From: a bacterium
Lineage (GTDB): Bacteria; Armatimonadota; Fimbriimonadia; Fimbriimonadales; Fimbriimonadaceae
Length of the DNA stretch: 64,000 nt
NCBI GenBank assembly: GCA_027483535.1
Contig: JAIXUN010000002.1
Coordinates: 558,001-622,000, forward strand
Direction of reading: 5' to 3'
Position 1 is the first letter of the stretch; each line of letters starts with the position of its first letter. The position numbers were made by a program, and so were the translations under genes. Shown here piece by piece: positions 17,858 through 25,893 of this stretch. The notes under the pieces are model-generated. The model was not told the DNA's origin. It did no database searches and saw only the letters and a list, made by a program, of their open reading frames with translations.

Positions 17858-18781
17858 TCAGTTCACCGCACCCGTCGTGAGTTTCAAGAACACGTCTTCA
17901 AGGTCGGCGTCTTCCTCCCGGAAGGTGAGCACGGGTACGCCTGCCGCGACCATCGCCGCCAGCAACTGTTGCTGATCCCCATCGTCCCCGTGAAGGTGGA
18001 AGGAAACCGTTTCCGAATCGCGGGCCTCGATAGAGTCGATCCCGGTTTTTGAGCCGAGCCACTCAACCACCGAACCGGACTCTCCAAGCACTTTGACCTC
18101 CAACTTCTTGGCAGGCTGCATTTGCCGAACGATGTCTTTGACCGCGCCAAATGCGAGCAGCTCTCCCCGTTCGATGATGCCCACGCAGTTACAGAAGTCG
18201 GCAAGCTCTGGCAAGATGTGCGAGGAGACGATAACGATCTTTCCCATCCGACCCAACTCCGCTATGAGCTCCTTGAGGTCGGCCCGGGCGCGAGGGTCGA
18301 GACCCGAAGCGGGTTCGTCTAGAAGCAGCAGTTTAGGGTCGTGAACCAAGCAGCGGGCAAGGCAGAGGCGCTGTTGCATGCCTCGCGAGAGAGACTGAAC
18401 AAAAGCATCCTTCTTCACTGTAAGGTCGGTGAGTTCTAAGACCTCGTCAATCACCTGCGGGCGACGTTCGACTCCGTAAATCGCTGCAAAAAAGTCGAGA
18501 TACTCCCAGACCTTGACGTCGTCGTACAGACCAAAGAAGTCCGGCATGTAGCCGATCATCCTTCGAATCTCCATCGGCTGCTCGATCACATCGATTCCGT
18601 GAAGAGTCGCCGATCCCGACGTTGGCTCCAGGAGGGTGGCGAGCATCCGGATCGTTGTGGTCTTACCCGCGCCGTTACTGCCGATAAACCCGAAAACATC
18701 TCCCGGCTTAAGCTGGAACGAGATGCCTTTCACGGCGAGAAACCCACCGTAGTCCTTGCGAAGATTCTTGACCTCTAACAT
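17858..18781 (-). CDS. ABC exporter ATP-binding protein (ABC-2 type)
   Basis: The product is 307 residues. Walker A is GSNGAGKTT at about 34-42, the Q-loop region is IGYMPDFFGLYDD, the signature is LSRGMQQRLCLARCLV near 131, and Walker B is LLLLDEPASGLD near 151. The Gly of the signature is partly changed (SRGM) in the way common to NatA/CcmA-like exporters. A C-terminal extension of about 85 residues is typical of ABC-2 exporters. It sits between two permease genes (gaps of 1 and 6 bases), so the three make a full exporter with two different membrane subunits. Confidence 0.93.
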   Translation of the reverse strand: MLEVKNLRKDYGGFLAVKGISFQLKPGDVFGFIGSNGAGKTTTIRMLATLLEPTSGSATLHGIDVIEQPMEIRRMIGYMPDFFGLYDDVKVWEYLDFFAAIYGVERRPQVIDEVLELTDLTVKKDAFVQSLSRGMQQRLCLARCLVHDPKLLLLDEPASGLDPRARADLKELIAELGRMGKIVIVSSHILPELADFCNCVGIIERGELLAFGAVKDIVRQMQPAKKLEVKVLGESGSVVEWLGSKTGIDSIEARDSETVSFHLHGDDGDQQQLLAAMVAAGVPVLTFREEDADLEDVFLKLTTGAVN

Positions 18782-18787
18782 ATGGAA

Positions 18788-19726
18788 TCACTGAGGGTCG
18801 GAGACCGCTCCCTTGGGACCTCGCCCGATAAACCGGACCTCGTTGTCCGCAAAGACTAGGGTCTTGATCGACCAAACGGCCAAGACCAACGCTAAGAAAA
18901 GATGAAACGCGATGGCTGTCACTGCTGACAACAGCAGGGTTCCGATCCACATTGCTTCAGGTTGGTCCACCCCGAACCGCTGAAAACCAATAGATTCGAT
19001 TCGCGAGTACTGGTCGAACAATGTGAATGGGTGCCAAACAAACAAGAACTGGCTGGTATCGCCGTACATCCCCCCTATGCTCGCAGTCAGTGAGGGAACC
19101 AGGAGGTACACGATCAGAACCATCCCGAGTGACGTTCCAAGCGACACCAGGGGTCTCTTTGCACGGGCGGAAAGAAGAACCGTCCCCGCCGCGCAAGAGA
19201 GCATTGCCGAAAGGCAAGCCAGCGTCATCACAATCAAGCCGGCCCAGTGCGTTCTCTCGTAAGTGATCGCCGCGATGAACATGGGTAAGGAGAGAAGCAG
19301 AAGCACGCCTACGTTCAGCATGAACCCGGCCAAGATTTTGCCAACCACGATTTGCCCGTGCGTCACGGGCGCGACGAGCAGCATGTCCCAAGATCGCCTC
19401 TCCCGTTCTCCCGCGATGGTGCTGTGGAAAAGGATCGGGTTCAGCAAGAACATGATCACCGTGTAGAGCCCCAGAACGATCATCGGGCTCACGTTGCCGC
19501 GAGCATTCACGATGGAGACCATCAAGATTCCGAAAATGAGCAGAAGCAACCCGAATACGGCTGCGTTCCCCTGGTTGCCACCGCCGAAGGTGAAGAACCT
19601 GCGAATGATCCTCTGAATCTCGATTTTCATCGGATTCTCGCTCACATAGAATGTCCACCATTGCTTGAGCGGCGCTTCCTTGGTAGTCAGCGGGCGATGC
19701 TTTGGCGACTTCGTTTTAGTGGACAT
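18788..19726 (-). CDS. ABC-2 type permease (second membrane subunit)
   Basis: The product is 312 residues with about six hydrophobic segments. A cytosolic loop reading STIAGERERRSWDMLLVAPV (after helix 2) is the typical ABC-2 permease loop that contacts the ATPase. The N-terminus is polar (about 45 residues before the first helix). It starts with a one-base overlap (TGATG) with the upstream gene for a secreted protein and lies 6 bases before the ATPase gene. The arrangement predicts a heteromeric exporter that moves an envelope component. Confidence 0.88.
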   Translation of the reverse strand: MSTKTKSPKHRPLTTKEAPLKQWWTFYVSENPMKIEIQRIIRRFFTFGGGNQGNAAVFGLLLLIFGILMVSIVNARGNVSPMIVLGLYTVIMFLLNPILFHSTIAGERERRSWDMLLVAPVTHGQIVVGKILAGFMLNVGVLLLLSLPMFIAAITYERTHWAGLIVMTLACLSAMLSCAAGTVLLSARAKRPLVSLGTSLGMVLIVYLLVPSLTASIGGMYGDTSQFLFVWHPFTLFDQYSRIESIGFQRFGVDQPEAMWIGTLLLSAVTAIAFHLFLALVLAVWSIKTLVFADNEVRFIGRGPKGAVSDPQ

Positions 19727-21666
19727 CAGCGCCAGACCTCTCGCGGAGCCAACTCTTTGCCCAGATCGGCCGAGGCAATGATGCGAATGCTGCTCGGGAG
19801 TGCCTTACCCGCTTGGAGCGGTGCGGAGAACTGCATCAGGTTCCCGGCAAAGAACGCGGTTCGATCCTCTGAGCTCGTCGGCGCGAGGCCGGAATAGAGC
19901 GGATCAGCGGATCGGTACCAACTGTCGCGCTCCTTTTGACTCACGGGCCGTCGCTCAACCTTCAAAACTCTTGAGTCACCGGGATTGATTTTAGGAGTGG
20001 GGATCACCTGTCCGAACGCGAGCAGGAAGTTGTTCTCGAGCACCTGGTTGGTCCGATTGGTCACTCGATAAGACGCCGAGCTCGGGCTGAGCGATAAGGT
20101 CTCCAGGCTCACTCCTGTCTGCGAATCTAACGAGCACCTGTACTGGAACTGCTTGAATTCGAGCGGTTTTGTCTGCACCTGATTCGCAACGATCGTCCCC
20201 GTGTCCAAGAAGCGATCCCCCGACAAACTCCCCAGATCATAAGAATTCGGGGTGGTCATCCAGTCCACGTTGTTCAACTTCAGATCTTGCGACCCTGCCT
20301 CGCGAAAGAACGCCTGCGAATAGCCCGAAAAAACGAGATTCTGGCCCGAGGGGGCCCCAACAATCAGTCCTTGAGTCCAGTTCGAGGATTCCGCCTTGTA
20401 AAGACTGCTGCCTTGTTGAACAAAAGCAAGGGCGAACACTCCGCTAATGACCGGACTAGTAAACCACGCCCACTCCAGCTTCTTGAGCTTTCTTAGAACC
20501 AAGAAGTTCACCGGGAGGACCATGATCAGGTACACGAACAGGAGCGTCGCTACCTGAGAGGTCGGCGGAAGAGTCACTGAGAACGCAGACCCGGAGAACG
20601 GATCGCTCGACATCGGCGATGAGAAGCTCGACGAGTACGAGCTTGAAGTGGTCGAGTACGAGGCGTAACTGCCGTTACCGAAGCCTTGGCTCCGATTGAG
20701 CACGCCGTTCACCCGCTCAAATCGCGAAATGCGAAGCGCCTGAGAAAGCGACCTTCGCCCTGGCCAAGCCTGAAAGACCGGGTCCGCAACATTCGCGTTC
20801 ACGTAAACCACCGACCCCAGTCCGTATGCTCTCGAAAAAGCGTTGATCCCATCCGTGTTGAACACTTCGCGTGCCCCAAGGTAAGGCTGACCGGGCCGAA
20901 TCGTCACTTCCAAGTTGTTTGCTAGCCGGATGTTCGTGGGCTCACCCACCTTTGCCGGAAGTAATTCGGCAAGACCAGGGAGCGAGAGGACCGATTTCGA
21001 GGGTCCGCCCAGAATCACAAGGTTTCCGCCAAGCTGAATCCAGTTCTGAAGCGCTTTGACGCTTTCGCCGCTCATGCGCTCCGAACCGTCGCCAAGGACG
21101 ATCGCAGTGAGGCCGACCAGCATGGAGAAGCGCGTTGGCATGTCCTCCGGCGACCCATAGCAAACGTCGGCAAGGCTCCCTTCTGAATTGGTGCCTCTTT
21201 CTCGAGACTTGCTTGTGGGGACCAAGAAGCCAAGGTCGCCCGGATTGTCGCCAACGGCCAAGATGGTCTGTGGCGCGCCGCTCTGATTCGAGGGGACCTC
21301 TTTCGACCGGACCAGAACGCCCGGCCCTTGGAAGGTGGCGCTCAACAGATACGATTGTTGCCCGGGAAAGGTGATCAACTCTTTGGTGACACCCGTCGGT
21401 AACTCTACAGGCACCAAAAATGGACTCTCGTTTACCTGGACGACGCCAGACACGGGTCGCCCGTCGTTGAAGATTCGAACTCGAACGGGTGCCGAGTAGT
21501 TCGTCCCGATTTTTCCGACGAACAGGGGAGCAACTTCGATCCGGATCGCCGCCTGAGCCCCCGAAACGGCCAAGGCAAAGCCGAGAAGTGACAATGACCG
21601 AATCGCCCGACGAGCGAGTTTCAATCCCGGCGTACTTTGGCGAGCCCGCTCCTTAACTGTCTTCAA
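19726..21666 (-). CDS. Exported membrane-anchored protein with an amidotransferase-like fold
   Basis: About 646 residues from a TTG start at 21666. The frame is open to 21861, but the extra 65 residues look unlike a protein N-terminus. The chosen start has a Shine-Dalgarno sequence (21677-21685) and yields MKTVKERARQ, a signal-like segment with the core LSLLGFALAVSGAQA. The middle has IVLGDG...LQNWIQLGGNLVILGGP, resembling the GATase/DUF4350 fold. A helix near VATLLFVYLIMVLPVNFLVL is followed by a second one. Translation is coupled to the permease gene by a one-base overlap. It may be the periplasmic part of the ABC exporter or of the MoxR system. A precise function is not known. Confidence 0.72.
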   Translation of the reverse strand: MKTVKERARQSTPGLKLARRAIRSLSLLGFALAVSGAQAAIRIEVAPLFVGKIGTNYSAPVRVRIFNDGRPVSGVVQVNESPFLVPVELPTGVTKELITFPGQQSYLLSATFQGPGVLVRSKEVPSNQSGAPQTILAVGDNPGDLGFLVPTSKSRERGTNSEGSLADVCYGSPEDMPTRFSMLVGLTAIVLGDGSERMSGESVKALQNWIQLGGNLVILGGPSKSVLSLPGLAELLPAKVGEPTNIRLANNLEVTIRPGQPYLGAREVFNTDGINAFSRAYGLGSVVYVNANVADPVFQAWPGRRSLSQALRISRFERVNGVLNRSQGFGNGSYASYSTTSSSYSSSFSSPMSSDPFSGSAFSVTLPPTSQVATLLFVYLIMVLPVNFLVLRKLKKLEWAWFTSPVISGVFALAFVQQGSSLYKAESSNWTQGLIVGAPSGQNLVFSGYSQAFFREAGSQDLKLNNVDWMTTPNSYDLGSLSGDRFLDTGTIVANQVQTKPLEFKQFQYRCSLDSQTGVSLETLSLSPSSASYRVTNRTNQVLENNFLLAFGQVIPTPKINPGDSRVLKVERRPVSQKERDSWYRSADPLYSGLAPTSSEDRTAFFAGNLMQFSAPLQAGKALPSSIRIIASADLGKELAPREVWR

Positions 21667-21915
21667 AATTCCCAATCCTCTCCCCGAAACGTGTGATCCG
21701 CCAAGATTTTTGAATGAGACGCCTGTAAGACAACCGCCCTTGAACGAGTTGTCTGGAACGAACCCACTTCCCCAGCAATTCGGACGTCCCAAAGTGTTGC
21801 AAAAGTTTGGAGCTTTTACAACCATTACCTGCTCTGCCCTTGGACGCCCATGACAAAGCAAACTCTAGGCAGGCAGATTTAGTTCGTCCGATTTCTCGGA
21901 AGCCCTGGGAAACGG
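21667..21915. other. Intergenic region between crcB and the exporter/MoxR block
   Basis: This 249-base stretch holds the 5' leader of the large minus-strand block. A minus-strand frame runs through part of it in phase with the downstream gene, but its translation is not protein-like. I see no convincing promoter or hairpin. Confidence 0.4.
21677..21685 (-). promoter_or_regulatory. Shine-Dalgarno deciding the TTG start at 21666
   Basis: On the minus strand GGGGAGAGG lies 10 bases before the TTG at 21664-21666. It would lie within one base of the alternative TTG at 21675, which favours the downstream codon. Confidence 0.55.
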
Positions 21916-22317
21916 CTACCGATTGCTCTCCACGATCTTGGTCGCCAGAACCCACCCGATCGCAGCGAGCAACCCACCCAGAACGTACGTGAGTCCCAGG
22001 TAACTCCAAGCGACCCTGGGCGCGGATCGTAGCAGGGTCACGAATTCAAGTTGGATCGCCGAAAAAGTGGTGAATCCGCCCAGGAATCCAGTCAGAACCG
22101 CTATGCGCACCACTTCGGACTGTCGACCGGAAGCCATTGGGATCAGAGTCCCGATGAACGTGATCAAGAAAGCCCCCGCTAGATTCACCGTGAGGGTTCC
22201 CCACGGGAAGCCGCCCTCCGCACTGGACCGGTTGAGCGCCAACCCAATGACGTAGCGAGTGACGGAGCCGACCCCGCCCGTGACGAAAACCAACAACCCT
22301 AGGACCGCAGAATTCAC
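21916..22317 (-). CDS. crcB: CrcB/Fluc fluoride channel
   Basis: This 133-residue four-helix inner-membrane protein exports fluoride as a dual-topology dimer. Family motifs are present: GGVGSVTRYVIG at the N-terminus, GTLTVNLAGAFLITFIGTL in helix 2, and GFLGGFTTFSAIQLE in helix 3, which holds the TTFS pore-lining residues. Length and topology are standard. It lies 15 bases after the nitroreductase on the same strand and upstream of the exporter/MoxR block, with 249 bases before the next start. No fluoride riboswitch could be placed directly before it, because the nitroreductase gene occupies that stretch. Confidence 0.95.
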   Translation of the reverse strand: MNSAVLGLLVFVTGGVGSVTRYVIGLALNRSSAEGGFPWGTLTVNLAGAFLITFIGTLIPMASGRQSEVVRIAVLTGFLGGFTTFSAIQLEFVTLLRSAPRVAWSYLGLTYVLGGLLAAIGWVLATKIVESNR

Positions 22318-22332
22318 GTGACTGAAACTCGT

Positions 22333-22956
22333 TTACCAGCGGTCGACATGGACGATCTCGGTTGCCGGGAGCCGATACCCGCGAGGGTAGAGCGCCACTT
22401 CGGGATTTCGCTTCCCGATCGCGATCAAAAGAATGGGCAGAACGGATTCGGGCAGACCGAAAGCTTCGGCAACTTTTTCCGGTTCAAAGCCGCCCATCGG
22501 CGCCGTATCCCAACCTGCTTCGGTTGCGGCGAGCATGAACGCCATCGACCAGAGTGATCCACCGCGAAAGACTTCGTCTCGTTGCTTTTGAAGGTCGGAT
22601 TCGTAGGCCCCGATCGCCATCGCTATAGTTCGAGACCGCCGCTCTTCGGTCGAGACACCTTGGGCAACCGCGTCGGCAGTGATTTGCTCAACCTGTCGAA
22701 AGTGCTGAAGATCGCCGCAAACCACGATCACCGCCGATGCTTCGGTCACCTTTGCTTGGTTGTAAGACACCGCCTTGAGCGTCTCTTTGGCCTCGGCGGA
22801 GTGCGCCACAAGGATCTTCCAGGGTTGAAGGTTCATTGAACTTGGAGCAAGGTTTGCCTTGTCCACAATCCGGGAGACTTCCTCAACCGTAATCGAGACG
22901 GAAGGGTCAAAGGAAGGAACGGCTCGGCGAGCCTCTAATGCGGCGGTGACATCCAC
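22333..22956 (-). CDS. Nitroreductase family FMN enzyme
   Basis: The product is 207 residues. The N-terminus MDVTAALEARRAVPSFDPS matches the FMN-binding R-(R/S)-x-R pattern of the family. It is followed by LAPSSMNLQPWKILV, the usual APS..N.QPW motif, and near the C-terminus PMGGFEPEKVAEAFGLPE and LLIAIGKRNP. These mark NfsB/YdgI-type oxidoreductases that use NAD(P)H and FMN to reduce nitroaromatics, quinones or related electrophiles. It faces the GNAT gene across a 326-base divergent region and is followed closely by crcB. The physiological substrate is unknown. Confidence 0.9.
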   Translation of the reverse strand: MDVTAALEARRAVPSFDPSVSITVEEVSRIVDKANLAPSSMNLQPWKILVAHSAEAKETLKAVSYNQAKVTEASAVIVVCGDLQHFRQVEQITADAVAQGVSTEERRSRTIAMAIGAYESDLQKQRDEVFRGGSLWSMAFMLAATEAGWDTAPMGGFEPEKVAEAFGLPESVLPILLIAIGKRNPEVALYPRGYRLPATEIVHVDRW

Positions 22957-23282
22957 ACTGCCAGTCTATCGCCAACAACCCCGTAAAGCGCCAAGAACGG
23001 CGAAAGGGAAGGAAGGCTCATTAGGAGTCCCAAAGACCGGATCGAACGGAAATTCCGACTCGGAATCGATGGGTGCTGTGGGGATTTGGGTGCTATTGGG
23101 AGGGCGACTCCTTCGCCGACCTCCGTTTCCACCGGTCCTTGGTGACTCCCATCTATCTCAACGTTTCCTAGCCAAAAGCGTTCCTTCAAATGGCGTTGCT
23201 CAGCAGAAATCCTTAACGAAATCTTCAAGTTGGAAACCTGCTGAATCTAAGTTGCACATGTAAAGGATGTTAAGCTCTCGCG
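22957..23282. other. Divergent intergenic region, nitroreductase (-) / acetyltransferase (+)
   Basis: This is 326 bases without a supported gene. It must hold promoters for both flanking genes. I notice a short imperfect direct repeat (TGGGTGCT twice, about 23067-23095), but no clear -35/-10 pair or hairpin. A 97-codon minus frame here has no protein-like features. Confidence 0.5.
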
Positions 23283-23804
23283 ATGGGTCCCATTTTCGTC
23301 CGATCGGCGGTACCCGAGGATAAACCCGAACGGGTCCGGGTGACCCAAGAGGCGTGGCGCGTAGCCTACGCGCAATTTATTCCCTCGGAGTTAATGGAAG
23401 CGCTTTTCCGAGGCGAGGTGGAGGAATCAAACAGCTATTCCGCAGCTAGAAGCGGGAACCCTGTTCGATGGCTCGCCGAAACCGACGGCCGGATCATTGC
23501 GCATATCGGTTTTGTCTATCGAAAGGAGGAGATCGGTGAGGTCGGGGAGATTTCGCCGCTTTACGTCTCACCCGACTATCAGGGTCGAGGTGTTGGCAAA
23601 ACGCTCATTGATGTACTCGAGGTTTACGTTCGCGAGCTCAAGTTGCCTGAACTTTGGGTTTTTGGTCTCGTCCAGGGTCCCGCCATCGGTTTCTACAAGA
23701 GGCACGGGTTCGAACATATGCGGTCGGAGTCGCTCCGAGTGGGCGAAACCGAGTTTGAAGTGAGCGCAATGCGCAAGATTCTCCTTTACGAACCGACTCT
23801 TTAG
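23283..23804 (+). CDS. GNAT family N-acetyltransferase
   Basis: The product is 173 residues, the usual single-domain size. The acetyl-CoA-binding motif A is clear: ISPLYVSPDYQGRGVGKTL (the Q/R-x-x-G-x-G loop is QGRGVG). Motif B follows with LWVFGLVQGPAIGFYKRHGF. The N-terminus IFVRSAVPEDKPE is typical of the family (I.IR.A...D...). Acceptors of GNATs vary from proteins and ribosomal subunits to amino acids and drugs, so the substrate is unknown. It is monocistronic as far as I can see, with a 10-bp palindrome CGAACGTTCG at 23821-23830 after the stop that lacks a T-run. Confidence 0.9.
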   Translation: MGPIFVRSAVPEDKPERVRVTQEAWRVAYAQFIPSELMEALFRGEVEESNSYSAARSGNPVRWLAETDGRIIAHIGFVYRKEEIGEVGEISPLYVSPDYQGRGVGKTLIDVLEVYVRELKLPELWVFGLVQGPAIGFYKRHGFEHMRSESLRVGETEFEVSAMRKILLYEPTL

Positions 23805-24080
23805 AATCTTTCAAAACCTTCGAACGTTCGGTTAAAGAACCTCGTCTCAGGTTCATTCACTGCATTCGGTGACCCAATCCATAGACAATTCCCCATACAA
23901 CTGCGGGGATTTCCATACGGAAAGAGCACTGAACAGCGTTAAGAGGGGATGCAATCTTTGCGCGACCGGTTTAAACTGCATCGCACGGGGAATAGCGAGT
24001 CGATCGTCGAGCTGTCGGCGGTCGGAAGGGTGCGTGTAAAACACGGCCTCGTAATCCATCCCGGATCGGACTGACGATAT
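23805..24080. other. Leader region of the type IV pilus operon
   Basis: These 276 bases separate the GNAT gene from pilB. They contain a perfect 10-bp palindrome at 23821-23830 and a small GAACCT/AGGTTC hairpin just after it. A 41-codon plus frame starting at 23949 ends just before pilB but has no usable ribosome site. No consensus sigma70 or sigma54 promoter is convincing. Confidence 0.4.
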
Positions 24081-25853
24081 ATGGCACTACCGCGCGTGAG
24101 CATGATTCAGTTCCTGTTGCAGAAAGGGCTGCTAACTCAGGACAAACTCGATGAGGCGACGAAGGTATCGCAACAAACGGGCACGCCTATTGATAGGGTT
24201 CTCGTTCAGTTGAACTTCGTGGCTGAGAAAGACGTGCTTAATGCGAAGGCCGCCGAGATGGGCATCGGCTTCGCGAATCTGGACGGCATTACCATTGAGT
24301 CCAGTGCCCTTAACGTCGTTCCCGAACGAATCGTCAAGAACCACTCCGTCATCCCGGTTCGAAAAGACGGTCAAACGCTTTATCTGGCGATGGGCAACCC
24401 CAATAACATTGGCGCCCTCGACGATGTTCGACTTGCCTCCGGTTGCCGAGTCATTCCGGTTCTAGCCGTGCCGGGCGCTATCGAAGACGCGATTCGCAAG
24501 TATTACGGTGGCGGCCAAGCCACTCCCGAACCTGCAAACGCCGCCGCTGCCGCAGCCGCCGCAACGACGAACCAGCGAACCTCCGCAGGCGACCTCGCTG
24601 CAATCATGGCCCAAGCCGCCGTTGGTCGGGGTCGAGACGATGAGGAGCAGGGCCTAGAAGATGCCGAGAAGATGGCGGAGCAAGCTCCGATCATCAAACT
24701 GGCAAACGCCGTTATCCAAACCGCTATTGCCGACCGAGCTTCGGACATTCACATTGAGCCGCAGGTGAAAGGCGTCCGCGTCCGGTACCGAATCGACGGT
24801 GTTTTGATGGAAGCAATGACCGTTCCACGGTCGCTGATGGCTCCGCTCATCAGCCGCTTCAAGATCATGGCCGACATGAACATTGCCGAACGGCGTGTTC
24901 CGCAAGACGGTCGTATCGAAGTTCGACACAACAATAAAGAGATCGACCTTCGGGTGAGCTCGATCCCGACGCCGTTTGGAGAGAAGATCGTTATGCGGAT
25001 CCTCGACAAGACCAGCGTTATGATCGGTCTTGAGAAGATCGGTTTCACCGAGATGCACCAGCTGAAGATCGAGGAACTCGTCAGTCAGCCGAACGGAATG
25101 TTCCTCTGCACGGGTCCTACGGGTTCCGGAAAGACCACCACGCAGTACTCGGTTCTTAACAAGCTCAACACGGTTGGCGTCAACATCATCACTGCTGAAG
25201 ACCCGATCGAGTACCAGCTCAACGGTATCGCCCAGGTTCAGATGAACCGAAAGGCGGGTCTGACGTTCGCTACCGCGCTTCGTGCCTACCTCCGACAAGA
25301 CCCCGACATCATCATGGTCGGAGAAATGCGGGACCTTGAAACGGCTGAAATCGCGATTGAAGCGGCGCTTACGGGACACTTGGTCTTGTCCACGCTGCAC
25401 ACGAACGACGCGCCGTCCGCTACCCTTCGTATGATCGACATGGGCGTCGAGCCCTACTTGATCGCAGCGACGGTCATCGGTGTTCTTGCCCAACGTCTCG
25501 GACGACGAATCGACCCGGAAAACAAGGAGCCGTACGAGGTATCGCAGATGGACCTTCGGCGCTTTGGCTTCAAAGTCACTGATCCGGAAGCACTCGTGAC
25601 GCTCTATCGAGGAATTCCGGCGGAGAATAACCGTATGACGGGCTACCGAGGCCGAACCGGTTTCCACGAGCTGATGACAATGAACGCAGAAATTGCGGAA
25701 CTTGTTGTTCGCCGGGCTCCTCTAAACGATATTAAAGAAGCCTCCAAAGCGGGCGGCATGATGGAACTTCGGGAAGACGGTCTCGTGAAGGTTCTTCAAG
25801 GCATTACAACCCCAGAAGAAGTTATGCGCGTTGTCTTTACCGCAGGTTTCTAA
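24081..25853 (+). CDS. pilB: Type IV pilus assembly ATPase
   Basis: This cytoplasmic hexameric motor powers pilus extension. At 590 residues it has the usual size: an N-terminal MshEN/GspE-N domain (MALPRVSMIQFLLQKGLL), an Ala-rich linker (about 150-165), and the C-terminal ATPase. The latter has DIHIEPQ, Walker A GPTGSGKTTTQY (near 347), the Asp box region with EDPIEYQLNGIAQVQ, and Walker B DIIMVGEMRD (near 412). It opens the pilus locus and is followed by pilT. The tetracysteine zinc motif usual in PilB/GspE is absent: the two segments read IDPENKEPY and IPAENNRMTGYRGRTG with no Cys. PilB is favoured over GspE because pilT and pilC follow. Confidence 0.95.
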   Translation: MALPRVSMIQFLLQKGLLTQDKLDEATKVSQQTGTPIDRVLVQLNFVAEKDVLNAKAAEMGIGFANLDGITIESSALNVVPERIVKNHSVIPVRKDGQTLYLAMGNPNNIGALDDVRLASGCRVIPVLAVPGAIEDAIRKYYGGGQATPEPANAAAAAAAATTNQRTSAGDLAAIMAQAAVGRGRDDEEQGLEDAEKMAEQAPIIKLANAVIQTAIADRASDIHIEPQVKGVRVRYRIDGVLMEAMTVPRSLMAPLISRFKIMADMNIAERRVPQDGRIEVRHNNKEIDLRVSSIPTPFGEKIVMRILDKTSVMIGLEKIGFTEMHQLKIEELVSQPNGMFLCTGPTGSGKTTTQYSVLNKLNTVGVNIITAEDPIEYQLNGIAQVQMNRKAGLTFATALRAYLRQDPDIIMVGEMRDLETAEIAIEAALTGHLVLSTLHTNDAPSATLRMIDMGVEPYLIAATVIGVLAQRLGRRIDPENKEPYEVSQMDLRRFGFKVTDPEALVTLYRGIPAENNRMTGYRGRTGFHELMTMNAEIAELVVRRAPLNDIKEASKAGGMMELREDGLVKVLQGITTPEEVMRVVFTAGF

Positions 25854-25893
25854 CACTCGTAAATCAGAAAACCAAACGTACACTGAACCATCC

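Noticed and set aside
21667-21861. N-terminal extension of the exported protein to the ATG at 21861
   Set aside because: The 65 extra residues are Cys/Gly/Asn-rich without motif and would bury the signal peptide; the TTG at 21666 has a ribosome site.
22318-22332. Fluoride riboswitch before crcB
   Set aside because: Only 15 bases separate crcB from the nitroreductase gene, too short for the aptamer, and no matching fold is seen.
22935-23228. 97-codon minus frame between nitroreductase and GNAT genes
   Set aside because: No ribosome site, no recognisable sequence; it overlaps the nitroreductase start region.
23853-24059. 68-codon minus frame upstream of pilB
   Set aside because: No ribosome site and no conserved-looking sequence; it probably reflects chance in the leader region.
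23949-24074. 41-codon plus frame just before pilB
   Set aside because: The purine stretch before its ATG has no proper spacing, and the peptide has no feature of a leader or known small protein.
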